Source: Dysgonamonadaceae bacterium (GTDB taxonomy: Bacteria; Bacteroidota; Bacteroidia; Bacteroidales; Azobacteroidaceae). From it: a stretch of DNA of 12,306 bases. The notes below the pieces were generated by a model that did no database searches, was not told the DNA's origin, and worked only from the letters and a program-made list of their open reading frames with translations. A program made the translations under genes and the position numbers. How positions within the stretch are numbered: position 1 is the first letter of the stretch; every line of letters starts with the position of its first letter. Below are positions 1 through 6,599 of this stretch, in pieces. The stretch lies in the NCBI GenBank assembly GCA_031261015.1, contig JAISKG010000245.1:1-12306 (forward strand), in the 5' to 3' direction.

Positions 1-387
1 CGTGCCGACCACACGAAAGAAAATATGGGACTGACTGCTTGGGAAAAATCGCCCAACGGAAAAATTCTAAAAACAGACGTAACAATAGCCAAAAACTATT
101 TGACTGAAAGCGAATTGCAATCGCTTGGACGTATTGTTAACGGTTACTTGGATTTCGCCGAAGAATATGCCAAACAGCACATTCCGCTCACCATGGAAGA
201 TTGGGCAAAACATTTGAACTTGATTTTACAGGCAAACGGAAAGGACTTGCTGCAAAATGCCGGTAAAATTACGGCTGCACTCGCCAAACAGCATGCCGAA
301 AACGAGTTTGAAAAATTTCGCCCCATTCAAGACAGGCTTTTTGAATCGGATTTTGACAGAGCAATGAAAATGATTGAAAATAGATAA
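1..387 (+). CDS. RhuM-family protein, C-terminal part (5' end outside window)
   Basis: The reading frame is open from base 1, eight codons before the first visible ATG at 25, and the residues there (RADHTKEN) run smoothly into the rest. The gene therefore starts upstream and only about 128 C-terminal residues are visible. The segment resembles the C-terminal half of RhuM/virulence-protein-like families: a GLTAW stretch, then KSDV/KTDV-IAKNYLTE-type residues, a YLDFAEEYAKQ helix, a TMEDWAKHL stretch, and a charged end with RPIQDRLFESDFD. It is mostly helical, with no signal peptide or membrane segment visible, so it is probably cytoplasmic. RhuM was named in a Salmonella pathogenicity island. 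Homologues are common in prophages, restriction-modification loci and defence islands, and their biochemical role is not settled. The stop codon lies 3 nt before the SIR2-like gene, so the two were probably co-transcribed. I recognise the family from memory; the function is unknown. Confidence 0.8.
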   Translation, partial: RADHTKENMGLTAWEKSPNGKILKTDVTIAKNYLTESELQSLGRIVNGYLDFAEEYAKQHIPLTMEDWAKHLNLILQANGKDLLQNAGKITAALAKQHAENEFEKFRPIQDRLFESDFDRAMKMIENR

Positions 388-390
388 AAT

Positions 391-927
391 ATGATACCAG
401 CAGAATTAAGAGCAGCCATTAAAGAAAATAACCTCGTGCTTTTTGTGGGTGCGGGTTTGTCGTGCAAGTTTGAGAACAAAAACGGCGTAGAAATTGGTAA
501 TTGGAAAAATTTGGTAATAAAAATTATTGACCATCTTGAAAATAACGAGCCAAAAGTGAAAAACTTACAACCGCTTGCCGAAGATTATTCGCCGATTGAT
601 ATGTTGAATTTGATTGAGAAAACCGGCAATGCTGTGAGAAATAAAGCATTAGAGTTTGCGGTTGATTTTTTCACTTTGCCTGATGATAAAAACGATTATT
701 CGTTGCATAAAAAACTCAGCCAACTGACAAAAAAAATCGTAACAACCAACTACGATAATTCTTTTGAAATTGCTGAAAATAATTTCAGAACTCGCACCAC
801 CTCGCTTGGCGACAAATTTGGTTTTCAGTATTTACACAAACCTGACGAATTTACTCTGTTAAAATTGCACGGAAGTATAACAAGTGCCGATAAAATGGTT
901 GCATTCCAATGGGCGACGTCATGTTGA
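391..927 (+). pseudogene. SIR2-like domain protein, 3'-truncated
   Basis: The first ~175 residues match a SIR2-like NAD-binding fold of the kind found in bacterial anti-phage proteins. Visible motifs are LVLFVGAGLS (residues 15-24, with the GAG nucleotide-binding turn), VTTNYD (117-122), and LLKLHGSI (156-163) with the histidine expected in the active site. Family members normally continue well beyond the LHGS motif to finish the Rossmann fold and often add an effector or sensor domain. Here the frame enters the hairpin repeat at 917 and stops at a TGA inside it (925-927), so the last residues are encoded by the repeat. No remnant of the missing 3' half is found before the convergent gene ends at 1047. 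It follows the RhuM-like gene by 3 nt. If intact it would probably deplete NAD in response to infection, but this copy is most likely dead. A functional short protein cannot be excluded. Confidence 0.78.
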
Positions 928-1035
928 GCGTAAGCGAAACATCTGCTGATAAGTCGTTAAACACTATTCTTGCAAATTACGACAACAACTGATTAACGAT
1001 TATCAGGAGATTGCTTCGCTTCGCTCGCAATGACG
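917..1035. repeat. 119-bp imperfect palindromic element (REP/MITE-like)
   Basis: The outer arms, 917-944 and 1008-1035, are imperfect inverted repeats that begin with CGTCAT and end with ATGACG. Inside them a second pair continues the pairing: CTGATAAGTCGTTAA (946-960) against TTAACGATTATCAG (993-1006), which differ by one inserted base. The whole unit could fold into one long interrupted hairpin with a loop of about 32 nt. Such GAGCG/AAGCGAA ends are typical of dispersed palindromic repeats seen in many bacterial genomes. No open frame for a transposase is present and I see no clear target-site duplication. The element contains the stop codon of the broken SIR2-like gene and lies between two convergent genes, so its hairpin could also act as a terminator in both directions (inference). 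Confidence 0.8.
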
Positions 1036-1046
1036 AGGAGCGTAAA

Positions 1047-1532
1047 TTATCTTTCCAAACGGATATTGGCTGCTTTTGCAAAGTTTTCCTGCTCGGTGAT
1101 CAGGGCGTCTTCTAATTCCGATCCTCTTCCGTTGATGTCGGTTGCGAGCTTGTTCCATACTTCGCCCCATTGGTCGGTGCCGTGTTCAAACTTCAACGTT
1201 TCGCGGAAAAGCGGAATGATGCTGTCGGTTGTGTATTGAAACAAAGTGACGGCGGCTTCGTGCATTCCGGCGGCTTTGTCGGGATACTGAAGTTCGGCTA
1301 ATGTTTTGTTGCTCTTGTCGAAAGTTGTGGCGAGGCTGTCCACCAATTTTTGCGCTTCTTCGCCCGTAACGGAATTGTCGTAGAATTTTTCCATTACGTT
1401 ATTCAATTGATCGTAAGCCGATTGCATCGACACGATTTTTTGGTTGTACGCAGTGGGCGACATTTTACCTCCGCAACTGCTGAGAATTACCATGGCTGCT
1501 GCCAATAAGAACATTGAAATTTTTGCTTTCAT
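1047..1532 (-). CDS. Small lipoprotein of unknown function
   Basis: The product is 161 residues with a lipoprotein signal peptide: a short basic start (MKAK), a hydrophobic stretch, and a lipobox LSSC with the acylated cysteine at residue 20, followed by GGKMS. The mature part is helical and charged, with a tyrosine-rich start (AYNQKIVSMQSAYDQL) and no recognisable catalytic motif. It is probably periplasmic or anchored in the outer membrane. The pattern faintly recalls small Bacteroidota/Leptospira surface lipoproteins of the LIC11966 type, but I cannot confirm this. It is transcribed away from the PUL regulator and towards the broken SIR2-like gene. A -7 element lies about 60 bp upstream, giving a leader of roughly 55 nt. 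The start is chosen because it gives a standard signal peptide; no good internal alternative exists. Confidence 0.8.
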   Translation of the reverse strand: MKAKISMFLLAAAMVILSSCGGKMSPTAYNQKIVSMQSAYDQLNNVMEKFYDNSVTGEEAQKLVDSLATTFDKSNKTLAELQYPDKAAGMHEAAVTLFQYTTDSIIPLFRETLKFEHGTDQWGEVWNKLATDINGRGSELEDALITEQENFAKAANIRLER

Positions 1533-1594
1533 CGTTTTTGTAGTTAATGAATATTATTATTTAAGAATTTTTGATTAATTGTGGTTTGTGGGTG

Positions 1595-1602
1595 CAAAGA
1601 TA
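1595..1602 (-). promoter_or_regulatory. Putative -7 promoter element for the minus-strand lipoprotein gene
   Basis: Read on the minus strand these bases are TATCTTTG, an exact match to the Bacteroidota TAnnTTTG element. Transcription would start near 1588 and give a leader of about 55 nt. No clear TTTG-type -33 box is seen at the usual distance, so expression may be weak or may depend on an activator. Confidence 0.5.
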
Positions 1603-1629
1603 GTGTTTTTTGGACATTTTTTCCTCCCA

Positions 1630-1689
1630 TTGTAACAAAGTTGTTTGTAACAACATTGTTTGTAACAAAGTTGTTTGTAATTTAAGCAT
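1630..1689. repeat. 15-bp phased tandem repeat in a divergent intergenic region
   Basis: The hexamer TTGTAA recurs at 1630, 1645, 1660 and 1675, exactly 15 bp apart. Three full units follow the pattern TTGTAACAAAGTTGT, with two changed bases in the middle unit; the fourth decays after TTGTAA. Bases 1630-1650 are repeated perfectly at 1660-1680. Each full unit contains ACAA-NN-TTGT dyad symmetry, and GTTGTT-TGT-AACAAC (1640-1654) is a perfect inverted repeat. The array lies upstream of both divergent promoters, as a cluster of operator sites would. A neutral short tandem repeat is the alternative. Confidence 0.85.
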
Positions 1690-1751
1690 CTAAAATACAG
1701 CTGTTTATCTTGTATTTTTTTCTACAATTCTTCCATTTAAAATTTTCTTAC

Positions 1752-1759
1752 TATATTTG
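1752..1759 (+). promoter_or_regulatory. Putative -7 promoter element for the SusR-like regulator gene
   Basis: TATATTTG matches TAnnTTTG exactly and lies 20 bp before the ATG at 1780, which implies a very short leader of about 14 nt. The -33 region is AT-rich without a clear TTTG. AT-rich sequence makes chance matches fairly likely here. Confidence 0.45.
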
Positions 1760-1779
1760 AATCCGCATTTCAATACTAT

Positions 1780-3363
1780 ATGAAAACACAAGCCAAACGA
1801 ACCGGAATTTTATTGCTGTTATTCCTTTCCTTCCTGAGCGGTTTCGCAGTAAACAATACTGTACATGGTCTTTTTGCCGAATTGGATCATCAATTGGACT
1901 TGGCGCCCGAATATGATCAACGAAAAGAGCAGCGACTGGCCGAATTGAAACGCCAATTGCTGCAAAAACGGTCGCTGGAGCAAACGCACCGGATTTATTA
2001 TCAACTTTATAAAGAATACGAGGCCTACAAGTTTGATTCGGCCATGTACTACGTCACCAAACATCTGGAAATCGCCGAATTGCAAAAAAATACCTATTGG
2101 ATCAATGAATGTAAGATGGGCTTGTCGCGCATGTATTCTACTTTTACCGGCTTTCCCGAAGCTATCGACTTGCTGCGCTCAATCGACAAATCGAAGTTGA
2201 CTTACGAACAATTAAGTGCATATTACAATTGTTTCGCCGAAGTTTACATCTATTGGAACGAATATGTTCGCAATGAAGACGAAGGCGTCTATGTTTCACT
2301 GAAAAATACTTATCAGGATTCGGCGCTCATGGTGATGCCGAAAGATACTTATGCTTACAGTATCAACTTCGGCCGGAAATGTATCGAAGTTAAAGATTTT
2401 GTCCGCGCCGAAAGCGTGCTTTTCCCGCAACTAAAACTCATTCAGCCCGATACACGCGAATATGCCATCCTTAATGCCATGATCGCCTATCTCTACGAGC
2501 AGAAAGGCGATGCGGTACGCCAAGAAGAATTTCTGACTCAATCGGCGATTGCCGACATCAAGGCTTCGGTCAAGGAAAATGTTTCGATACGTACGTTGTC
2601 GCTCTTTTTATTGGATTCCGGCGATCTCGTCCATGCCAACCGCTACATCAAAAAAAGTTTGGACGACGCGAATTTTTACAATGCACGGCTTCGCAATATT
2701 CAGGTCGCTAAAATATTGCCTATCATAGACAAAGCTTATCAATTGGAACGCGAGAAACATCAACAGGTTCTTCAACGCGCGATTGTTTTGATCGGTCTTT
2801 TGACCTTCTTCCTCGTGTGCGCCGTGATCTGGCTGGTGGTGCAGATGCGCCGCCTCTTGCGTACTCGCAAAGCCTTAATCCGCACGCAAAATTATTTGTC
2901 GGAAAGTAACCGCATTAAGGAAGAATACATCGGACATTTTTTGGATCAATGTTCCACATATATTAATAAGTTGGATAATTACCGGAAATCGCTCAACCGC
3001 GCTACGCAATCGGGAACTCTCGAAGATTTGCGCCGCATGCTGAAATCTTCCCAAGTGATTGATACCGAATTAAAAGAGTTTTATCAAAATTTCGATCAAG
3101 CTTTCATCCATCTGTTTCCCGATTTTGTCGATAAATTCAATCGCTTATTCGACGAAAAAGACCGGATCATTCCCAAGCGGCCGACCGAACTCACAGTCGA
3201 ACTGCGCATCTTTGCCCTGATGCGATTGGGGATTACCAATAGCACCAAAATTGCCGAATTGTTGCGATATTCGATCACAACTATTTATAATTATCATTCC
3301 AAGTACCGGCACAAAGCGTTGATACCGAGTGATCAGTTTGATGAAACGATTATGAAATTGTGA
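1780..3363 (+). CDS. SusR-like membrane-spanning transcriptional regulator (DUF6377-type)
   Basis: The product is 527 residues, a normal length for this family. An N-terminal hydrophobic segment (residues 9-24) acts as signal peptide or first membrane anchor. Residues ~30-320 are helical with TPR-like pairs (for example around 70-100 and 225-290) and should lie in the periplasm as the sugar sensor. A strong transmembrane helix spans ~334-356 and is followed by RRLLRTRKAL. The cytoplasmic part begins with a coiled-coil-like stretch, then SNRIKEEYIGHFLDQCS (375-391), ELKEFYQNFDQAFIHLFPDF (430-449), and a C-terminal helix-turn-helix at ~475-510 with RLGITNSTKIAELLRYS and TIYNY. This layout is that of the family including Bacteroides SusR, which activates starch PULs on binding maltose or longer maltooligosaccharides. 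It sits directly upstream of susC on the same strand, as expected for the local activator. The gene symbol is withheld because several such regulators can exist per genome. Confidence 0.88.
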   Translation: MKTQAKRTGILLLLFLSFLSGFAVNNTVHGLFAELDHQLDLAPEYDQRKEQRLAELKRQLLQKRSLEQTHRIYYQLYKEYEAYKFDSAMYYVTKHLEIAELQKNTYWINECKMGLSRMYSTFTGFPEAIDLLRSIDKSKLTYEQLSAYYNCFAEVYIYWNEYVRNEDEGVYVSLKNTYQDSALMVMPKDTYAYSINFGRKCIEVKDFVRAESVLFPQLKLIQPDTREYAILNAMIAYLYEQKGDAVRQEEFLTQSAIADIKASVKENVSIRTLSLFLLDSGDLVHANRYIKKSLDDANFYNARLRNIQVAKILPIIDKAYQLEREKHQQVLQRAIVLIGLLTFFLVCAVIWLVVQMRRLLRTRKALIRTQNYLSESNRIKEEYIGHFLDQCSTYINKLDNYRKSLNRATQSGTLEDLRRMLKSSQVIDTELKEFYQNFDQAFIHLFPDFVDKFNRLFDEKDRIIPKRPTELTVELRIFALMRLGITNSTKIAELLRYSITTIYNYHSKYRHKALIPSDQFDETIMKL

Positions 3364-3599
3364 TAGGAATGCCGTTTTTTACATTTCTCACCTGTATTCT
3401 CCCATAAGACCTACCTACATTTTTCTCACAACCCCTAAAGCATTTATACTCTTATTTTCAACAAATTAGCTCTTCATTATCTTCCAAAACCACCTACTTT
3501 TTATTTTCATAAACCCTACATTGCCCCCTTTCATCGAATATTTCTCTGTAAATTTGTGTAGCACAAAATCAATTCTAAAATTTATAAATCTAATTTCGT
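3364..3599 (+). promoter_or_regulatory. susC promoter region with repeated CCTAC motifs
   Basis: This 236-bp gap separates the regulator gene from susC. A -7 element TAAATTTG is at 3549-3556, putting the transcription start near 3563 with a leader of about 37 nt of AT-rich sequence before the ATG at 3600. A proper -33 TTTG is missing; the nearest candidate, TTG at 3521-3523, is some 4-6 bp too far away. Upstream are two similar blocks that open with CCTAC and close with CCCTA: 3414-3437 and 3493-3518. A third, weaker resemblance lies at 3381-3406. The second block ends just upstream of the core promoter, a position suited to an activator. I see no convincing terminator hairpin after the regulator gene. 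Confidence 0.6.
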
Positions 3600-6587
3600 A
3601 TGAGAAACAAAAACAAGTGGAAAATTTTTTGCTTTTTGTCTTTCGCTTGGCTCTGCTCGACAGCTTATGCGCAGGGTAGGGTAGAGGGACAAATAGTTGA
3701 TGACAAAAGAGAACCGCTGATCGGAGCCACCGTCAATGTGGCGGGAACCGGGATTGGAACCGTGACCGATATGGATGGGAAGTACGTATTAACTAATGTG
3801 TCACCCAATCAGGTCATCGAAGTTTCGTACATCGGTTATCAATCGAAAAAAATCACTTACACCGGTCAAAAAACGGTGAACTTCACGCTGCTCGAAGATA
3901 GCAAAGCCTTGGAAGAACTGGTCGTTATCGGTTACGGTTCGGTGAAAAAAGACGACTTGACAGGATCGGTCACCGCTATTAAAGCCGATTTGGAAGGACG
4001 CGGACTCGCGCCGAGCGCACAGGATTTATTGGTCGGAAAAATTGCCGGTGTAAGCGTGATCGCTAACGGCGGATCGCCCACCGACGGAGCTTCCATCCGC
4101 ATTCGCGGAGGATCTTCCTTGTCGGCCAACAACGAGCCGCTGGTCGTGATCGACGGAATGCCGATGGGCGGCGCACCCGGTGGCGTAGGTAACTTCCTCA
4201 GCAGCATCAACCCTTCGGATATCGAAACGTTTACCGTTTTGAAAGACGCTTCGGCAACCGCCATTTACGGTTCGCGCGCATCCAACGGCGTCATCATGAT
4301 CACCACGAAAAAAGGCGGACAAGGCAAAGCGAAAATCACTTATGACGGCAATGTATCGGTCAGCACGAAACGTAACCAAGTAGATGTTTTGACCGGTGAC
4401 GAATACCGCACTTTCATCAAAGAAACGTTTGCCGGCGCATCCAACGAAGCCGAGGTATTAGGTAAATTGGGTGAAGGAAATACCAGCACCGACTGGCAAA
4501 AGGAAATTTTCCGGACTTCCGTCAATACCGAACATAATGTAAGCGTACTCGGTTCGCTGAAAGACATTCCCTATCGTGCTTCGGTCGGTTATACCGACGT
4601 GAACGGTATTTTGAAAACCGCTGAAATGGAACGCTATACCGGAAGTTTCTCGCTGCAACCCGTTTTATTTGATAAGCATTTGGCAATCAATTTGAACGCG
4701 CGCGGGATGTACATCAAAAGCCGCTTTGCCGACCGCTCGGCGATCGGAGCTGCAGCCGTAATGGATCCGACAAAACCGGTGCATAACGACGACGGCACAT
4801 TCGGCGGTTATTGGTCGTGGATGGGAAGCGACGGCGCTTTGATTAAGATTGCTACCAAAAACCCTTTAGCCATGCTCGAAATGAGAGATGACGCAGCCAC
4901 TGCAAAGCAATTTATCGGCAATGCGCAATTCGACTATAAAGTGCATTTTTTTCCGCAATTACATTTAAATTTGAACTTGGCGATGGATTATTCGCACAGC
5001 GACGGTCACACCATTATTCCTCTCAATTCGCCGATGCAAAATATGGAATATGAATACAATAATAAATACACCAACACCCGGAAAAATCCGCTTCTCGAAT
5101 TGTATGCCAATTACGAAGAGAAATTTAAAAAATTATTAGACAGCAAATTAAGTGTTATGGGAGGGTATTCTTGGCAACATTTTTGGTGGGAAACTCCTTT
5201 TACAACACGGGAAATCGGTCATTTCGACGATAACGGCGATCCGAAAGTATATGAAGGACGTCAGCCTTACGAATATAAGTTGCTTTCATTTTATAGCCGG
5301 ATCAATTATTCAATGCTGAACAAGTATTTGCTTACCTTTACTTTCCGCGCCGACGGTTCTTCTCGTTTTAATCCGGATCATCGCTGGGGTTACTATCCTT
5401 CTGCAGCTTTGGCCTGGCGTTTGAAAGAAGAAGATTTCCTCAAGGATGTGGAGGTGGTTTCCGCTATGAAATTGCGTTTGGGCTGGGGAAGTACCGGTCA
5501 ACAGGATATAGGCGATCAATTTCTTTATCCCGCTGTGGCTTCTTATCAATACAGCCAGTCGGCTGCCAATTATTGGAGAGGCAATCAATGGGTGGGTCTG
5601 ATCAAGCCGTTGCCTTATAATGAAAATGTTACGTGGGAAACAACAATTACCTATAATGTTGGAGTAGATTATGGCTTTATTAATAACCGGATTTCGGGAG
5701 CCGTTGATTATTATTTACGAAAAACACACAACCTGTTGAACCTTGAAATGCCGGTCATTCCAATGGTTACTTTCGGTGAAACGATTGTTGGTAATGTCGG
5801 TTCTTTGGAAAATCAGGGAGTGGAAGTATCAGTCAATGCCGTTCCTGTAGTAACCAAAGATTTCCAGTGGGAACTGGGCGTAAATGTAGCTTACAACAAA
5901 AATAAAATTACGCAATTAACTTCCGGAAACAGCAAAGACGATCAGGGCTTGCCGTTTGCAAACAGCGGCGGCGACGGTTCGCGTCAAATGAAAATTCATA
6001 AAGTCGGCTACACGGCAGGAATGTATTATGTGTATGAACAGGTGTATGACGAGGCCGGAAATCCCGTCGAAGGAATGTACGTCGATCGCAATAACGATGG
6101 TCAACTCAACGAGCAGGATTTATATTTGTATCATCATGCTTCGCCCGACTGGATTGTCGGTTTGAATACCAAACTGACTTACAAGGCTTGGGATTTCTCT
6201 ATCGCTTCGCACGGAAACATCGGAAACTACAATTACAACGCGATGGCGGCCAACCACGCTTCCCTCAGTCCGGGCAGTATCTATTACGGCGGTTATCTGA
6301 TCAATCTTTACCGCTCGTCTTTCGATACCAATTTCCAAAACGGCACGATCCAATCCGATTATTATATTCAGAACGCTTCGTTCTACCGGATTGACAACGT
6401 GACTTTGGGCTGGTCGTTTCCGAGAATCAAGTCGCTTCCTTTATCGGGACGGATTTACGCAAGCGTGCAAAACCCGCTGCTCTTGACTTCCTACAAAGGG
6501 TTGGATCCCGAAATTCCCGACGGAATGGACTATAATTTTTATCCGCGGCCGATCTCCGTATTATTCGGCGTGAATGTTAACTTTTAA
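3600..6587 (+). CDS. susC: SusC/RagA-family TonB-dependent outer membrane transporter
   Basis: The product is 995 residues, normal for SusC proteins. A Sec signal peptide ends at AYA before Gln25. Residues ~27-98 form a carboxypeptidase-regulatory-like beta domain (GQIVDD...PLIGATV...DMDGKY). The TonB-box/plug region follows with LEELVVIGYGSVKKDDLTGS (105-124), and the plug carries the family signature LKDASATAIYGSRASNGVI (214-232). The remainder is the 22-strand beta barrel, ending in the usual terminal Phe (VNVNF). No N-terminal STN signalling domain is present, so this transporter does not appear to signal to an ECF sigma factor; control by the adjacent HTH regulator fits. It imports large maltooligosaccharides across the outer membrane using TonB energy, with SusD as lid. 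The substrate is inferred from the downstream amylase and starch-binding modules. Confidence 0.95.
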   Translation: MRNKNKWKIFCFLSFAWLCSTAYAQGRVEGQIVDDKREPLIGATVNVAGTGIGTVTDMDGKYVLTNVSPNQVIEVSYIGYQSKKITYTGQKTVNFTLLEDSKALEELVVIGYGSVKKDDLTGSVTAIKADLEGRGLAPSAQDLLVGKIAGVSVIANGGSPTDGASIRIRGGSSLSANNEPLVVIDGMPMGGAPGGVGNFLSSINPSDIETFTVLKDASATAIYGSRASNGVIMITTKKGGQGKAKITYDGNVSVSTKRNQVDVLTGDEYRTFIKETFAGASNEAEVLGKLGEGNTSTDWQKEIFRTSVNTEHNVSVLGSLKDIPYRASVGYTDVNGILKTAEMERYTGSFSLQPVLFDKHLAINLNARGMYIKSRFADRSAIGAAAVMDPTKPVHNDDGTFGGYWSWMGSDGALIKIATKNPLAMLEMRDDAATAKQFIGNAQFDYKVHFFPQLHLNLNLAMDYSHSDGHTIIPLNSPMQNMEYEYNNKYTNTRKNPLLELYANYEEKFKKLLDSKLSVMGGYSWQHFWWETPFTTREIGHFDDNGDPKVYEGRQPYEYKLLSFYSRINYSMLNKYLLTFTFRADGSSRFNPDHRWGYYPSAALAWRLKEEDFLKDVEVVSAMKLRLGWGSTGQQDIGDQFLYPAVASYQYSQSAANYWRGNQWVGLIKPLPYNENVTWETTITYNVGVDYGFINNRISGAVDYYLRKTHNLLNLEMPVIPMVTFGETIVGNVGSLENQGVEVSVNAVPVVTKDFQWELGVNVAYNKNKITQLTSGNSKDDQGLPFANSGGDGSRQMKIHKVGYTAGMYYVYEQVYDEAGNPVEGMYVDRNNDGQLNEQDLYLYHHASPDWIVGLNTKLTYKAWDFSIASHGNIGNYNYNAMAANHASLSPGSIYYGGYLINLYRSSFDTNFQNGTIQSDYYIQNASFYRIDNVTLGWSFPRIKSLPLSGRIYASVQNPLLLTSYKGLDPEIPDGMDYNFYPRPISVLFGVNVNF

Positions 6588-6599
6588 AATGCAGAAACG

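Noticed and set aside
917..1035. Target-site duplication flanking the palindromic element.
   Set aside because: Flanks (GGGCGA before, AGGAGC after) share no convincing direct repeat, so recent clean transposition cannot be claimed.
1030..1239. Plus-strand open frame of 69 codons starting at the edge of the hairpin repeat.
   Set aside because: It is antisense to the lipoprotein gene, starts within the repeat, and has no ribosome site or family resemblance.
1630..1689. CRISPR array.
   Set aside because: The units are only 15 bp with no unique spacers between them and no cas genes nearby, so this is a tandem repeat.
4026..4379. Minus-strand open frames inside susC (also 3932-4264 and 5310-5588).
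   Set aside because: They lie inside the strongly conserved SusC frame, encode no recognisable motif, and have no promoter or leader. They are shadows of the sense codons.
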